From IMG/VR virus record IMGVR_UViG_3300018412_000923, positions 1 to 20,922 of that record: a stretch of 20,922 nt of DNA, one strand, 5' to 3'. Below the pieces are notes generated by a model. The model did not search any database. It was not told where the DNA came from and saw only the letters and a list, made by a program, of their open reading frames with translations. The DNA is from a virus. Both the position numbers and the translations under genes were made by a program. How positions within the stretch are numbered: position 1 is the stretch's first letter; every line of letters starts with the position of its first letter. Below, piece after piece: positions 7,802-14,054 of this stretch.

Positions 7802-8024
7802 AGTGCTTCTCCTTGTGTTCAAAGTCTGTTTGGCAGTCTATGCAGCGCGGCGCGTCGGGCATTTTTTCAACGCGTTCAGGGTTGATGGGGTTATCACAAT
7901 CAATGCACACATGCTGATTTTTGATGATTTTCACCGCTGCACTTTTATGCGCACGTTGCGTTGCCAAGTGGCTGGCTAACCACACTTCATTTTGCTGATT
8001 GGCCTGATCGATGATGTCGGTCAT
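7794..8024 (-). CDS. TraR/DksA-type zinc-finger protein
   Basis: A 76-residue protein with a helical N-terminus and a C4 zinc finger: CIDC (40-43) and CIDC (61-64), the TraR/DksA arrangement. Small phage TraR/DksA proteins bind RNA polymerase through the secondary channel and alter promoter choice. The family is routinely found in the lysis/terminase region of Mu-like phages. The start ATG overlaps the holin stop as ATGA. I see no basis for naming specific target promoters. Confidence 0.85.
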   Translation of the reverse strand: MTDIIDQANQQNEVWLASHLATQRAHKSAAVKIIKNQHVCIDCDNPINPERVEKMPDAPRCIDCQTDFEHKEKHFA

Positions 8025-8629
8025 TTGCTTATATCTCCCTGTGTGCCAGTTTTTACAATGGCCTGTTTTAGCCCTTGTAAAATACCGACTGGTTGAATAC
8101 CTGCGGCAACTTGTTTATCCAGTGAACGCTTATGAATGCTGATACCCAAAATGCTGAGCGCGAAACCAAATAGAGGGGTGAGCGCTACCACAGCATTCAC
8201 AACATCAGCGGCCTTTTCTGGGTAAAAAACCATTGAAATAAATAAGCCTAAAAAGAGTACCGCCCAAGAGAAACAAACAGTATAACCAAAAGTCGGACGC
8301 CACCGCCTGACAAAGCCATCGTTACTGGCGAGTTCCGCTTGCATGGTGACATGTTGCTGTTGCAGTGCATGTTTTCGCTCATCGCTTTCAAGCTCTGCAT
8401 GTTTAAAGGCGAGATTTTTCAACTGAATTTGATTATCAAACTCTAATTTTTTAAGGATGATTAAGGCATCAGGGTTGCTTTTAAGCGATTGCTCTATCGC
8501 TTCAGGCGTATTATCACAACCCAGTGCAGAGGCAACCATGCCCCCAACGGCAGCACCTGCAGGACCACCGATTAAGGTGCCGATTAATGGTGCGCTACTG
8601 CCGATAATATTTTTGATGTTATCCCACAT
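8021..8629 (-). CDS. Holin-like protein with three membrane segments
   Basis: About 202 residues from the ATG at 8629, chosen because GGGGGAAAG lies just upstream; a longer open frame (to 8686) is only the antisense-free extension into the endolysin gene. A Gly/Ala-rich hydrophobic N-terminal segment (~8-37) is followed by a long charged helix and two membrane spans (YTVCFSWAVLFLGLFISMVF and VVALTPLFGFALSILGI). This resembles the GTA_holin_3TM family. The start overlaps the endolysin stop by 11 bases, so the pair forms a lysis cassette: a membrane pore protein made with a peptidoglycan-cleaving enzyme. Confidence 0.8.
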   Translation of the reverse strand: MWDNIKNIIGSSAPLIGTLIGGPAGAAVGGMVASALGCDNTPEAIEQSLKSNPDALIILKKLEFDNQIQLKNLAFKHAELESDERKHALQQQHVTMQAELASNDGFVRRWRPTFGYTVCFSWAVLFLGLFISMVFYPEKAADVVNAVVALTPLFGFALSILGISIHKRSLDKQVAAGIQPVGILQGLKQAIVKTGTQGDISK

Positions 8630-8984
8630 TAACTTTCCCCCAACGGGCTTTCGTACCACGTAAATCAACATGTGTGAAAGTAGCATAAGAGCCCAACCCT
8701 AAAAGATTGGCATACGGGGTTTTTTCTAAGTGAGCATAAACATGGCGCGGGGGAATGCCGCTCACGACAATATCTACGGCATTGCCTTTTACGTGTTGGC
8801 TGTTCGAAGCGCCACCAACGGCTTTATTGTGCTTTTCACAACGATAAGCGCTGCTGATTTTGATAGGTGCGTTGAAGTGGCTGCGTAGTTCTTCAAGAAT
8901 AACAATCAATCCAGCATTGATTTTATGCTCTCCACAACACTTACATTGAAACTCTGATTGTGAAAAGTGTTCTGTGATGTTCAT
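8619..8984 (-). CDS. Endolysin, peptidase M15 family
   Basis: A 121-residue single-domain M15 (D-Ala-D-Ala carboxypeptidase-like, Peptidase_M15_3) enzyme that cuts peptidoglycan peptides at lysis. Zinc ligands are visible as SQHVKGNAVDI (62-72; H64 and D71) and FTHVD (103-107; H105), and the family's SSAYRCEKHN lies at 44-53. There is no signal peptide, so it depends on the holin for export. Mu's own Lys is of a different enzyme class, so this is a module typical of other Mu-like phages. GAGG precedes the ATG by seven bases. It is the first gene after the candidate late promoter at 9027-9072. Confidence 0.92.
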   Translation of the reverse strand: MNITEHFSQSEFQCKCCGEHKINAGLIVILEELRSHFNAPIKISSAYRCEKHNKAVGGASNSQHVKGNAVDIVVSGIPPRHVYAHLEKTPYANLLGLGSYATFTHVDLRGTKARWGKVNVG

Positions 8985-9026
8985 ATTTTGCCTCGAACTG
9001 TTTCAGTACATTTAAGTAATGGTTCG

Positions 9027-9072
9027 AGTATGCCAAGTTGAGGTTTTTATTGGATTTGAAGGGCTTCGGGAT
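9027..9072 (-). promoter_or_regulatory. Candidate late promoter P_lys
   Basis: ATCCCGAA-GCC-CTTCAA (9072-9056, minus strand) lies 23 bases before CATACT (9032-9027), four of six matches to the -10 consensus. Motif and spacing are the same as upstream of gene I. Both sites are also followed upstream by CTTAA two or three bases away. The core GAA-N4-TTC is a dyad, fitting a dimeric activator such as the Mor/C protein at 11216-11647. Transcription would begin near 9020, giving a leader of about 36 bases before the endolysin. Confidence 0.65.
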
Positions 9073-9136
9073 TAATTAAGGTTCTAGCTTCACAAAAGAA
9101 ACATTATTTACTATTTGGGATTTATGATTTTATTTT

Positions 9137-9165
9137 TTGCTTTAAAATAACATCTACTTTACAAA
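9137..9165 (+). promoter_or_regulatory. Weak promoter candidate for the lipoprotein gene
   Basis: TTGCTT (9137-9142) and TACAAA (9160-9165) are separated by 17 bases in very AT-rich DNA, three and four matches to the sigma-70 boxes. GAGAG at 9171-9175 is the ribosome site for the ATG at 9183. This would let the gene be expressed in the lysogen independently of the phage operons. Confidence 0.4.
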
Positions 9166-9182
9166 TTATAGAGAGTTTTTAG

Positions 9183-9752
9183 ATGAATTATAAAACCATG
9201 GTGATAGCCGCTTCAATTGTAGCGTTATTTGGCTGTAACCCAAAAGCATTACACAGACCTGGTGAAACAATACCAACAACACCAACAACACCAACAACAC
9301 CAACAACACCAACACCAACTCCTGTAAAACCTATCACTGTTACAACCTGCTCGACTGAAATAAGCGCTGAAATTAAGAGTATGGGTAATAATTACACGGT
9401 TGAAAAATCCCTAAATGGTGATATACACCATGATAATTACAGATGGCAGGTTGGTGCTCCAGCTAAAAATGAAAGTTATAGAGTTTATTTCACTTGGGGT
9501 GGACCGTATAAAGGCTGTGTTATATCTCGGTTTGCGACATTCACAGACTCGAGTTTTATTCCTTCTGGTGAGTGCAAAGAAGAGGCGCAAGGGATTTTAG
9601 ATAACTTTGGTGGGGTTGCTGAGAGTGTTGACACCTTTATTAACAGTACGAAAGCTGAGTATACTTATTCATGGTTTGATGATGGTTTTTATTATAAGTT
9701 TGAAAATGAGTTTGCTACTGCAGGTTGCGTGGTAAGTTCAGGTAATTATTAA
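9183..9752 (+). CDS. Predicted lipoprotein with Pro-Thr repeat stalk; prophage 'moron'
   Basis: A 189-residue protein against the direction of all neighbouring phage genes. A short signal sequence ends in a lipobox-like ALFGC with Cys18 as lipidation site, so it should be anchored in a membrane facing the periplasm or outside. A Pro-Thr stalk (31-47) is encoded by perfect 9-bp repeats. The C-terminal domain, rich in Tyr/Gly/Asn, has four cysteines (near 56, 102, 116 and 183) that could form two disulfides; I do not recognise it. It has its own AT-rich upstream region and a terminator directly behind. These are hallmarks of a lysogen-expressed cargo gene, for instance superinfection exclusion or surface change, but the function is unknown. 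Confidence 0.8.
   Translation: MNYKTMVIAASIVALFGCNPKALHRPGETIPTTPTTPTTPTTPTPTPVKPITVTTCSTEISAEIKSMGNNYTVEKSLNGDIHHDNYRWQVGAPAKNESYRVYFTWGGPYKGCVISRFATFTDSSFIPSGECKEEAQGILDNFGGVAESVDTFINSTKAEYTYSWFDDGFYYKFENEFATAGCVVSSGNY
9273..9314 (+). repeat. 9-bp tandem repeat encoding a Pro-Thr stalk
   Basis: CCAACAACA occurs four times without mismatch (9273-9308) followed by a partial CCAACA. Each unit encodes Pro-Thr-Thr and is a multiple of three, so slippage would change stalk length without breaking the frame. Confidence 0.9.
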
Positions 9753-9765
9753 CATTGCATTTATT

Positions 9766-9793
9766 AAAAAAAGGGGCTTTTTAGCCCCTTTTT
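9766..9793. terminator. Bidirectional intrinsic terminator
   Basis: Stem AGGGGCT/AGCCCCT with a TTTT loop, flanked by an A run (9766-9772) and a T run (9789-9793), so it has a U-tract on both strands. It ends the plus-strand lipoprotein gene and the minus-strand antirepressor operon. Confidence 0.9.
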
Positions 9794-9802
9794 CATATCC
9801 TA

Positions 9803-9997
9803 TCAGTTCACGCTTTTAAGCTGCTGGTGCAATCCTTCCAGCATACTGGCGAACTCATCCCCTTTGACGTGGTGCAGGTTTTCCAGTTCACAGGCCAGCG
9901 AGATTAAAAATTCTAACTGCGAACAGACGAGATGAACACGCTCTTGCAGAATAATATGATCAGCGCGTAGGGTATCTTGGTTTTGTGGAATACTCAT
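9803..9997 (-). CDS. Small hypothetical protein downstream of the antirepressor
   Basis: A 64-residue, mostly helical protein (leucine-rich QERVHLVCSQLEFLISLACELENL) without recognisable family. Its ATG overlaps the antirepressor stop as ATGA and it ends just before the bidirectional terminator, so it is the second gene of the C4/antirepressor unit. A partner or modulator of the antirepressor is conceivable but there is no direct evidence. The soft amphipathic helices could support dimerisation. Confidence 0.65.
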   Translation of the reverse strand: MSIPQNQDTLRADHIILQERVHLVCSQLEFLISLACELENLHHVKGDEFASMLEGLHQQLKSVN

Positions 9998-10644
9998 GCT
10001 GCACCGCCTTTTGCGCCACGTAGGGAAAAGCTGATGGTGCCCGTTGAACGTTTGGTGATGTTGGCGATCGCCTTATGACTTAATCCTTGCGCTTTTAATT
10101 TGTGAAATAGGATTATCTCTTCACGGGTCACTGGGGTGTTCTTGGCGCGTTGGGGTTTAACGGGCGGTTGCAGTTTTTCCTGCTGCATTTTCAGCAGTAG
10201 GTGTTGTATTTCGATGATGGTGGATTGCTGGGCTATCATGGCGTCTTTGCTGATCACCATTAGGCTGTCATCGATAACAGGCGCAACGGGTTCACTATGG
10301 CGGTAAGCTTTTAATACTTTCACTGCCCAGCGGCGAAACTCGGCGGCTTTGGGCTGGCGGCTGAGCATAGTGAGTAACATGACTCCTTCTTCATTGAAGA
10401 TACGGGTTGTTTGTTCTCCACCAGGTGGGGACAGTTTGACCCCACCTGAAGACTGTTTGACCTCGGCTGAATATTCATCAAGTTCATCTTTATTGCGTTG
10501 ATAAATTTTATTGATTGATTTGCGCGGGTCCGCATAACCTAATGCTTCTCCGATCTGCTCTTTATTGAACCAGACTTGATCTTGATGTTGGATAATTTCG
10601 AGGGGGTGACCGTTAAATTCGGTGAATTGGGTTGTTATTGACAT
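9994..10644 (-). CDS. Bro-N domain antirepressor-like protein
   Basis: A 216-residue protein. Residues ~1-110 are a Bro-N domain (HPLEIIQHQDQVWFNKEQIG, ALGYADPRKSI near 35-45, and RIFNEEGVMLLTMLSRQP near 80-97), found in many phage antirepressors. A helical linker follows, and the last ~50 residues (TREEIILFHKLKAQGLSHKAIANI...) form a helix-turn-helix. Phage antirepressors of this class inactivate the lysogenic repressor. CGGAGG precedes the ATG by five bases. It is transcribed from its own promoter through a ~250-base leader with C4-RNA-like complementary boxes, as the ant genes of P1/P7 are. Whether it acts on the S24 repressor at 18245-19198 is not known. Confidence 0.85.
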   Translation of the reverse strand: MSITTQFTEFNGHPLEIIQHQDQVWFNKEQIGEALGYADPRKSINKIYQRNKDELDEYSAEVKQSSGGVKLSPPGGEQTTRIFNEEGVMLLTMLSRQPKAAEFRRWAVKVLKAYRHSEPVAPVIDDSLMVISKDAMIAQQSTIIEIQHLLLKMQQEKLQPPVKPQRAKNTPVTREEIILFHKLKAQGLSHKAIANITKRSTGTISFSLRGAKGGAA

Positions 10645-10673
10645 AAGAGCCTCCGTTAAATGATTTTATAAAT

Positions 10674-10703
10674 CACCACCTTTGAGACCAATCATTGGTG
10701 GTG
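10674..10703 (-). promoter_or_regulatory. Target hairpin before the antirepressor (downstream complementary box)
   Basis: CACCACC/GGTGGTG arms enclose the box GATTGGTCTC (10693-10684), which is repeated exactly at 10857-10848 and complementary over seven bases to the antisense box AAGACCAACC (10723-10714). It lies about 30 bases before the antirepressor ribosome site, where pairing with an antisense RNA could block translation or promote termination. Confidence 0.6.
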
Positions 10704-10799
10704 AACTGAACAAGGTTGGTCTTACCGCTAACGGAAACGGCCGATCTTGCGATCGCCTCGCCCAGCCCACCATAAAATGGGTGTAGCTGTGCATTGAGC
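10704..10799 (-). ncRNA. c4: C4-like antisense RNA
   Basis: The leader between the promoter at 10930-10901 and the Bro-N gene looks like the P1/P7 c4 locus. Visible structure on the minus strand: a CCAT/ATGG hairpin (10773-10763), a CGATC-GCAA-GATCG hairpin with a GNRA loop (10753-10740), a CCG-TTAG-CGG hairpin (10735-10726), then the exposed box AAGACCAACC. That box can pair with GATTGGTCTC copies upstream (10857-10848) and downstream (10693-10684). In P1/P7, and in P4's CI RNA, the small RNA is cut from the leader and silences the downstream antirepressor or replication genes. RNA ends are approximate; a covariance-model search was not possible. Confidence 0.7.
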
Positions 10800-10801
10800 A
10801 T

Positions 10802-10823
10802 AAAAAAACCAGCAAACGCTGGT
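10802..10823 (-). terminator. Intrinsic terminator or attenuator inside the C4 leader
   Basis: ACCAGC-GTTT-GCTGGT followed by six T on the minus strand. It lies between the first complementary box and the C4-like RNA, so transcripts from the promoter at 10930 meet it before the antirepressor. A small overlapping frame runs through it, so translation could modulate it. Confidence 0.75.
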
Positions 10824-10900
10824 GACTATGCACCGTTACTCTTGCAGGAGACCAATCCTGATAACTGCTTCTTATAAACAAAGAATGCAATTACCTTTTT

Positions 10901-10930
10901 AAGATAGCCCTGAATGCGGCGCATTGTCAA
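10901..10930 (-). promoter_or_regulatory. Sigma-70 promoter of the C4/antirepressor unit
   Basis: Perfect TTGACA (10930-10925), 18-base spacer, TATCTT (10906-10901) on the minus strand. The start would be near 10894, about 250 bases before the antirepressor ATG. The terminator at 10973-10993 immediately upstream separates this unit from the early operon. Confidence 0.7.
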
Positions 10931-10972
10931 TATCTTGCAATGAAACTTTTCATTTTGCGTGGTGCTTGCAGC

Positions 10973-10993
10973 AAAAAGCCCCAATGAAGGGGC
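10973..10993 (-). terminator. Terminator of the early operon
   Basis: Stem GCCCC/GGGGC with loop TTCATT followed by five T on the minus strand, 28 bases after the stop of the 59-residue gene. It closes the transcript that begins at the early promoter. Confidence 0.85.
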
Positions 10994-11020
10994 GGTGTGT
11001 GGGGCAAGGGAGGGTGGAAG

Positions 11021-11200
11021 TTACTCTATCAATTTAATGTTTTCACATCTTACCCATTGCCGCTCTTCATCATCATGGTCAATTCTTAGCCCAATTAACT
11101 GTTCATCAAAATCAACTGATACGATATCTCTGGTTTTGCTTTTATAAATGCACGTCATGCCGGCATTAAACGTTGTATTGTCAAATTCATCTCGTGTCAT
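11021..11200 (-). CDS. Small hypothetical protein after the Mor/C activator
   Basis: A 59-residue frame on the minus strand, ATG at 11200, TAA at 11021. AGGA lies seven bases upstream of the ATG, and it follows the Mor/C gene by 15 bases. The protein begins MTRDEFDNTTFNAGMTCIYK and ends WVRCENIKLIE; it looks like a small beta-rich domain (short strands alternating with charged turns) and is acidic. No family recognised. Its ribosome site, position in the operon and the terminator right behind it make it a convincing gene despite its size. Confidence 0.75.
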   Translation of the reverse strand: MTRDEFDNTTFNAGMTCIYKSKTRDIVSVDFDEQLIGLRIDHDDEERQWVRCENIKLIE

Positions 11201-11215
11201 AACGGTTCCTTTTAG

Positions 11216-11647
11216 TTAAAACAAACTCTTTTGTCTGCGGTTTTGTTGAATCTTGCGTTGTTTCGCGTAAATATCGTAAACAGAGCGCGTGGTTAGTTCA
11301 TATTCTACTGCCAGCTGTTCGATGTTATTACCAGCCCAGCGATTGAATATATCTAAATCGCGCAGTGCCTCTTTTAAGGTTTTATTGGTCGGAAGATATA
11401 ACTCTCGCCCTCCTAAATAGTGCGCCTGTGCGGTGATTATTTTCACTGCAAGGCGGTGTTTGCTTTTGTCATCAAACGTCAGTGTTTGTAATTCTTTTAA
11501 CACCACTTGATATAATGTTTGCAGACGTTCAGGCCAGCGCAGCACTGACCATTGATGATCATTGTCGGAGAGTGCATCAAGCTGTTTGTTGATGTCGTTA
11601 AGATCAACTTCTTCTATCAGCTCAAGTTGTCGTTCCTCTTTATGCAT
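11216..11647 (-). CDS. mor: Mor/C-family transcription activator
   Basis: A 143-residue protein of the Mor/C family, which activates phage promoters lacking a good -35 box by binding as a dimer just upstream. The N-terminal part (WPERLQTLYQVVLKEL near 37-52) is the dimerisation region; the C-terminal part has the family's GGRELYLP strand motif and a helix-turn-helix with FNRWAGNNIEQLAVEYELTT (100-119) and VYDIYAKQR. The open frame reaches 11749, but AAGGG before the ATG at 11647 fixes the start, overlapping the previous gene by 8 bases. Mu has two members, Mor (middle) and C (late); I see only one here, so it may act directly on the late promoters. Confidence 0.88.
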   Translation of the reverse strand: MHKEERQLELIEEVDLNDINKQLDALSDNDHQWSVLRWPERLQTLYQVVLKELQTLTFDDKSKHRLAVKIITAQAHYLGGRELYLPTNKTLKEALRDLDIFNRWAGNNIEQLAVEYELTTRSVYDIYAKQRKIQQNRRQKSLF

Positions 11648-12155
11648 GGCTTTTCCCTTTTTTATTCGCGTTGAATTTGTCAAACAAGGCTTGGCGTTTA
11701 GCATCGTTTTCGCTGTCGGTAACTGCACCACCAAACTCGCGTATTTCAATAGTTGATCCAGTTTTAACGGGCGTTGAACTGGCGGTAAACTCCCCTGAAA
11801 TGCTGTTTAATACTTGTTTAAGGTAGTTATGATTGGCCAATGGTTTAGGTGTCTGCCCGTATCCTAGTTGCTGCTGGCGCTTTGCATGCAGTGCCTGCAC
11901 GGTTTCGCCAAGGGCTTTGGCTAAGCAGGCAGGGTTTTTATGTAGTTCCACTGTTTCTGTGATTAGCTTTGCTGCACGGGCATTGTTTAAGTCTGTTTTT
12001 TCAGGACGAAACAGACTGATATAACTGACCACGGCCATGCCGAGGCGCTTATCTAATTGGCTAAGCTGCGCCAGCAGGCTGCGACCTGCATCATCGCTAA
12101 TCAGCGCGTCAAGATGCAGGTGAGTGCGGCAGATTGGGCAACGACCTAACTTCAT
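11640..12155 (-). CDS. Conserved Mu-like early protein with N-terminal CPIC motif
   Basis: A 171-residue protein beginning MKLGRCPICRTHLHLDALI, a CxxC knuckle with two histidines, then DDAGRSLLAQL and SYISLFRPEKTDLNNARAAKLI. Proteins with this start occur in early regions of Mu-like phages of Pseudomonas and relatives (from memory), without known function. The LFRP...NARA part recalls replication-protein DNA-binding segments, so a role in replication or DNA binding is possible. Its ATG overlaps the gemA stop as ATGA, with GAGG seven bases before. Confidence 0.72.
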   Translation of the reverse strand: MKLGRCPICRTHLHLDALISDDAGRSLLAQLSQLDKRLGMAVVSYISLFRPEKTDLNNARAAKLITETVELHKNPACLAKALGETVQALHAKRQQQLGYGQTPKPLANHNYLKQVLNSISGEFTASSTPVKTGSTIEIREFGGAVTDSENDAKRQALFDKFNANKKGKSHA

Positions 12156-12766
12156 TGCTGCGCCTCGGCAAACCGTGCTACGTCGATTTCACGCTTACTG
12201 TCTTGCGCTGGCACAACAGAATCAAAGAAGTTCACCAAGTCTAAATAGGGCATCACGCCGTTATTCGGACCAGTGCAAATGCCTTGTTGTTTGAGCTCTT
12301 TGGTCATTACACGGATATGCCATTTTTTTAGCACTTCAATCACTTTGCTGGCCTGTTGCGGGCTTAAAAAACGCAGGCTGGTCACGGCAAACATGCCCAT
12401 CTGTTTGGTTTGATTGTTGATGAATTTGTCCAGGGCGGTTTCGCTGCCGTCGGTAATAAAACAGTGGCGCTGCATGGTTATCCAGATTGCGACGATTTTA
12501 TCTTGCCCGGTGCGGGTGTAGACGGTGCCACCACTTGGTTTTGAAAAGCGTTTGCCGCTTTCATTGACTGGCGCTTTCGCTTTAAAGCCGCGCTGTTCCA
12601 TGGCATGCATTACCATCATTAGATCTGCAAAGTTCATCTCTTTGCAGCTGGTTTTGCCTGTCGCTTCTTTTAAGATCGCACGGTAAATATCTTCATCCAG
12701 CCCGAGCTGATTTTTGGCAATATGGATTTTTGCTTTTAAGGTGCTAATTGATATTGGATAAGCCAT
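12152..12766 (-). CDS. gemA: GemA-like regulatory protein (DUF1018, Mu gp16)
   Basis: A ~204-residue protein of the GemA/DUF1018 family. Mu GemA alters host gene expression and supercoiling. Features: LKAKIHIAKNQLGLDEDIYR (9-28), ILKEATGKTSCKEM (30-43) and a conserved C-terminal half with QGICTGPNNGV and DLVNFFDSV. The open frame extends to 12820, but AAGGAG (12780-12775) seven or so bases before the ATG at 12766 sets the start; that ribosome site overlaps the stop of the upstream gene. Confidence 0.87.
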   Translation of the reverse strand: MAYPISISTLKAKIHIAKNQLGLDEDIYRAILKEATGKTSCKEMNFADLMMVMHAMEQRGFKAKAPVNESGKRFSKPSGGTVYTRTGQDKIVAIWITMQRHCFITDGSETALDKFINNQTKQMGMFAVTSLRFLSPQQASKVIEVLKKWHIRVMTKELKQQGICTGPNNGVMPYLDLVNFFDSVVPAQDSKREIDVARFAEAQQ

Positions 12767-12777
12767 TGCTGTTCTCC

Positions 12778-13101
12778 TTATGCGTGAGCTACGGGCGCTG
12801 AAAAAAGCGCTAAATTCCAAAGTGCGTTTGTCATCTGTTCGCGCTGGGCGGTGTGATGCTCTGCATCAAACGGGATAACGGTTAAGTCGTCGTTAATCGC
12901 CGTGACTTGAATGCTAAACGGACGTTGGCGGATTTTTAGGGTGTAAATTGGGTTTTCTTGCAGTTCTACAAAAACGTCTTGCACCTGTTGCGGGCGTAGC
13001 CCCATTGCTGTCGCTAATCCATCCCGGCGATAAAAGCGTTTGCTTTGACGCATGGCTTCTGCGATTTGTCGCGTTAACTGTTCAATATTTTTCATTACCA
13101 T
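12778..13101 (-). CDS. Small early protein with possible helix-turn-helix
   Basis: About 107 residues from the ATG at 13101, preceded by GAGGAG nine bases upstream; 13095 is an alternative and an open frame without good start runs to 13158. The segment QIAEAMRQSKRFYRRDGLATAMGLRPQQVQDVF could be a winged helix-turn-helix, followed by beta-type sequence (YTLKIRQRPFSIQVTAI). Not a family I can name. It lies between DUF3164 and gemA in the early operon, where Mu carries several dispensable small genes. Confidence 0.65.
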   Translation of the reverse strand: MVMKNIEQLTRQIAEAMRQSKRFYRRDGLATAMGLRPQQVQDVFVELQENPIYTLKIRQRPFSIQVTAINDDLTVIPFDAEHHTAQREQMTNALWNLALFSAPVAHA

Positions 13102-13154
13102 TATTTTATGCTCCTCGATGCTGCTCATCAGTACCCAGCCACAACGCTGGGCAG

Positions 13155-13185
13155 ACACGGCCAGTCCCTTTTAAAAAGGCCGTGT
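13155..13185. other. Stem-loop between early genes
   Basis: ACACGGCC (13155-13162) and GGCCGTGT (13178-13185) form a perfect 8-bp stem with a 15-base loop, in the 93-base gap between the DUF3164 gene and the next gene. There is no convincing T run on the minus strand, so an RNA processing or stabilising hairpin is likelier than a terminator. Confidence 0.6.
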
Positions 13186-13194
13186 TTCGCTTGG

Positions 13195-13818
13195 TTAAAG
13201 TTTGGAAAACTCCAAAACAATCGGCATGTATTCTTCATGTTTATTACGACGGTAAATACGCAGATACGGCACGCTGCCGGTCACCTGAATCGCGTCACGT
13301 GCGGCTTTCATGGCCTCCTGCCAGTCACTGTCTTGAATATCTAACTGCCCGAGAGCAAGCACTTGGTTAACGTCGATATTGCCTTGTTTATCTACGCGAA
13401 AGGCGTGATCGACTAAGGCAATAATGTGCGGATTGGCACCGCTAGACCAAGCATGAATGCAATCGTCAATCAGCTCTTTGGCTACTTGAATACGTTCATC
13501 AAAATGACGCACATCAGAGCGACTGCGTAAGATGCGAAAGTTACCTTCAAAATCATGCAGGGTGACGTTGCCTTTCTTACCACCCAATGTTTTGCCATAT
13601 TCACTGGCAGACAGCTCAACAAAGGCGCTAATTTCCTGCATCGCCCATGCTTTGTTTTCTGAAATAAGCACTTGTAATGCCTGTGCTTTTTCGGCAATTT
13701 TCAGCACCAATTCATCACGAAGCAGATCAATCGCTTTAATTTCGCTAATCGGCACTAAATGGCCTTTTGCATTGCGGCGATACCCCTGCGGTACGGCGTT
13801 TTCTTTTTCGTCTTTCAT
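13195..13818 (-). CDS. DUF3164 family early protein
   Basis: A ~207-residue protein of the DUF3164 family, common in the early region of Mu-like phages. Features: PQGYRRNAKGHLVPISEIKAID near 9-30, SASEYGKTLGGKKGNVTL near 70-90 and the C-terminal SVPYLRIYRR. The function is not established; its position after A and B and its length suggest a nucleic-acid role. The start at 13818 is chosen for AAAGGG eight bases upstream; the frame stays open to 13878 without a ribosome site. Its ATG overlaps the stop of the preceding gene as ATGA. Confidence 0.85.
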   Translation of the reverse strand: MKDEKENAVPQGYRRNAKGHLVPISEIKAIDLLRDELVLKIAEKAQALQVLISENKAWAMQEISAFVELSASEYGKTLGGKKGNVTLHDFEGNFRILRSRSDVRHFDERIQVAKELIDDCIHAWSSGANPHIIALVDHAFRVDKQGNIDVNQVLALGQLDIQDSDWQEAMKAARDAIQVTGSVPYLRIYRRNKHEEYMPIVLEFSKL

Positions 13819-14054
13819 GCTATTTCCCTTTGTTGAATTGGTTGTTTTTGAACAATGGCTACATGGCACCCGAGCCAATAGCCGACTTTTAACTCACGGC
13901 GCACACCGTTCACGACCTCTGTGACAACATGATGCTGCTTGAGTATGTGTTTTTCTGGTATGTCGTTCACTTCAACTAATGGCTTGAGGTGGCTGTTATG
14001 TACGGCTGCAACTGAGAAACCTGCTTGCGTGAATTTTTTGGTTGTTAAGCACAT
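13815..14054 (-). CDS. Small hypothetical early protein
   Basis: A 79-residue basic protein, MCLTTKKFTQAGFSVAAVHN..., with AAGGAG eight bases before its ATG. No signal peptide, no cysteine cluster, no recognised domain; several His and Val suggest a small beta fold. It overlaps DUF3164 by 4 bases. The strong ribosome site and packing in the operon support it as a real gene. Confidence 0.65.
   Translation of the reverse strand: MCLTTKKFTQAGFSVAAVHNSHLKPLVEVNDIPEKHILKQHHVVTEVVNGVRRELKVGYWLGCHVAIVQKQPIQQREIA

Noticed and set aside
8992-9028. CTCGAAC/GTTCGAG inverted repeat before the endolysin, possible ribosome-site hairpin
   Set aside because: One arm overlaps the proposed -10 box and lies upstream of the predicted transcript start, so both arms would not be in the same RNA. 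A 7-bp dyad may be chance.
10666-10890. A 74-codon minus-strand frame through the C4-like leader, recalling small 'Icd-like' annotations
   Set aside because: It would need a TTG start with poor ribosome site, runs through a terminator hairpin and all the RNA pairing boxes, and its conservation is better explained by the RNA. A translated leader peptide cannot be excluded.
10959-11147. A plus-strand frame of 62 codons
   Set aside because: It lies antisense to the 59-residue minus-strand gene, has no good ribosome site and a low-complexity Ser-rich translation.
13155-13185. The 8-bp stem-loop as an intrinsic terminator splitting the early operon
   Set aside because: No T run follows on the minus strand, so it is kept only as a stem-loop of unknown role.
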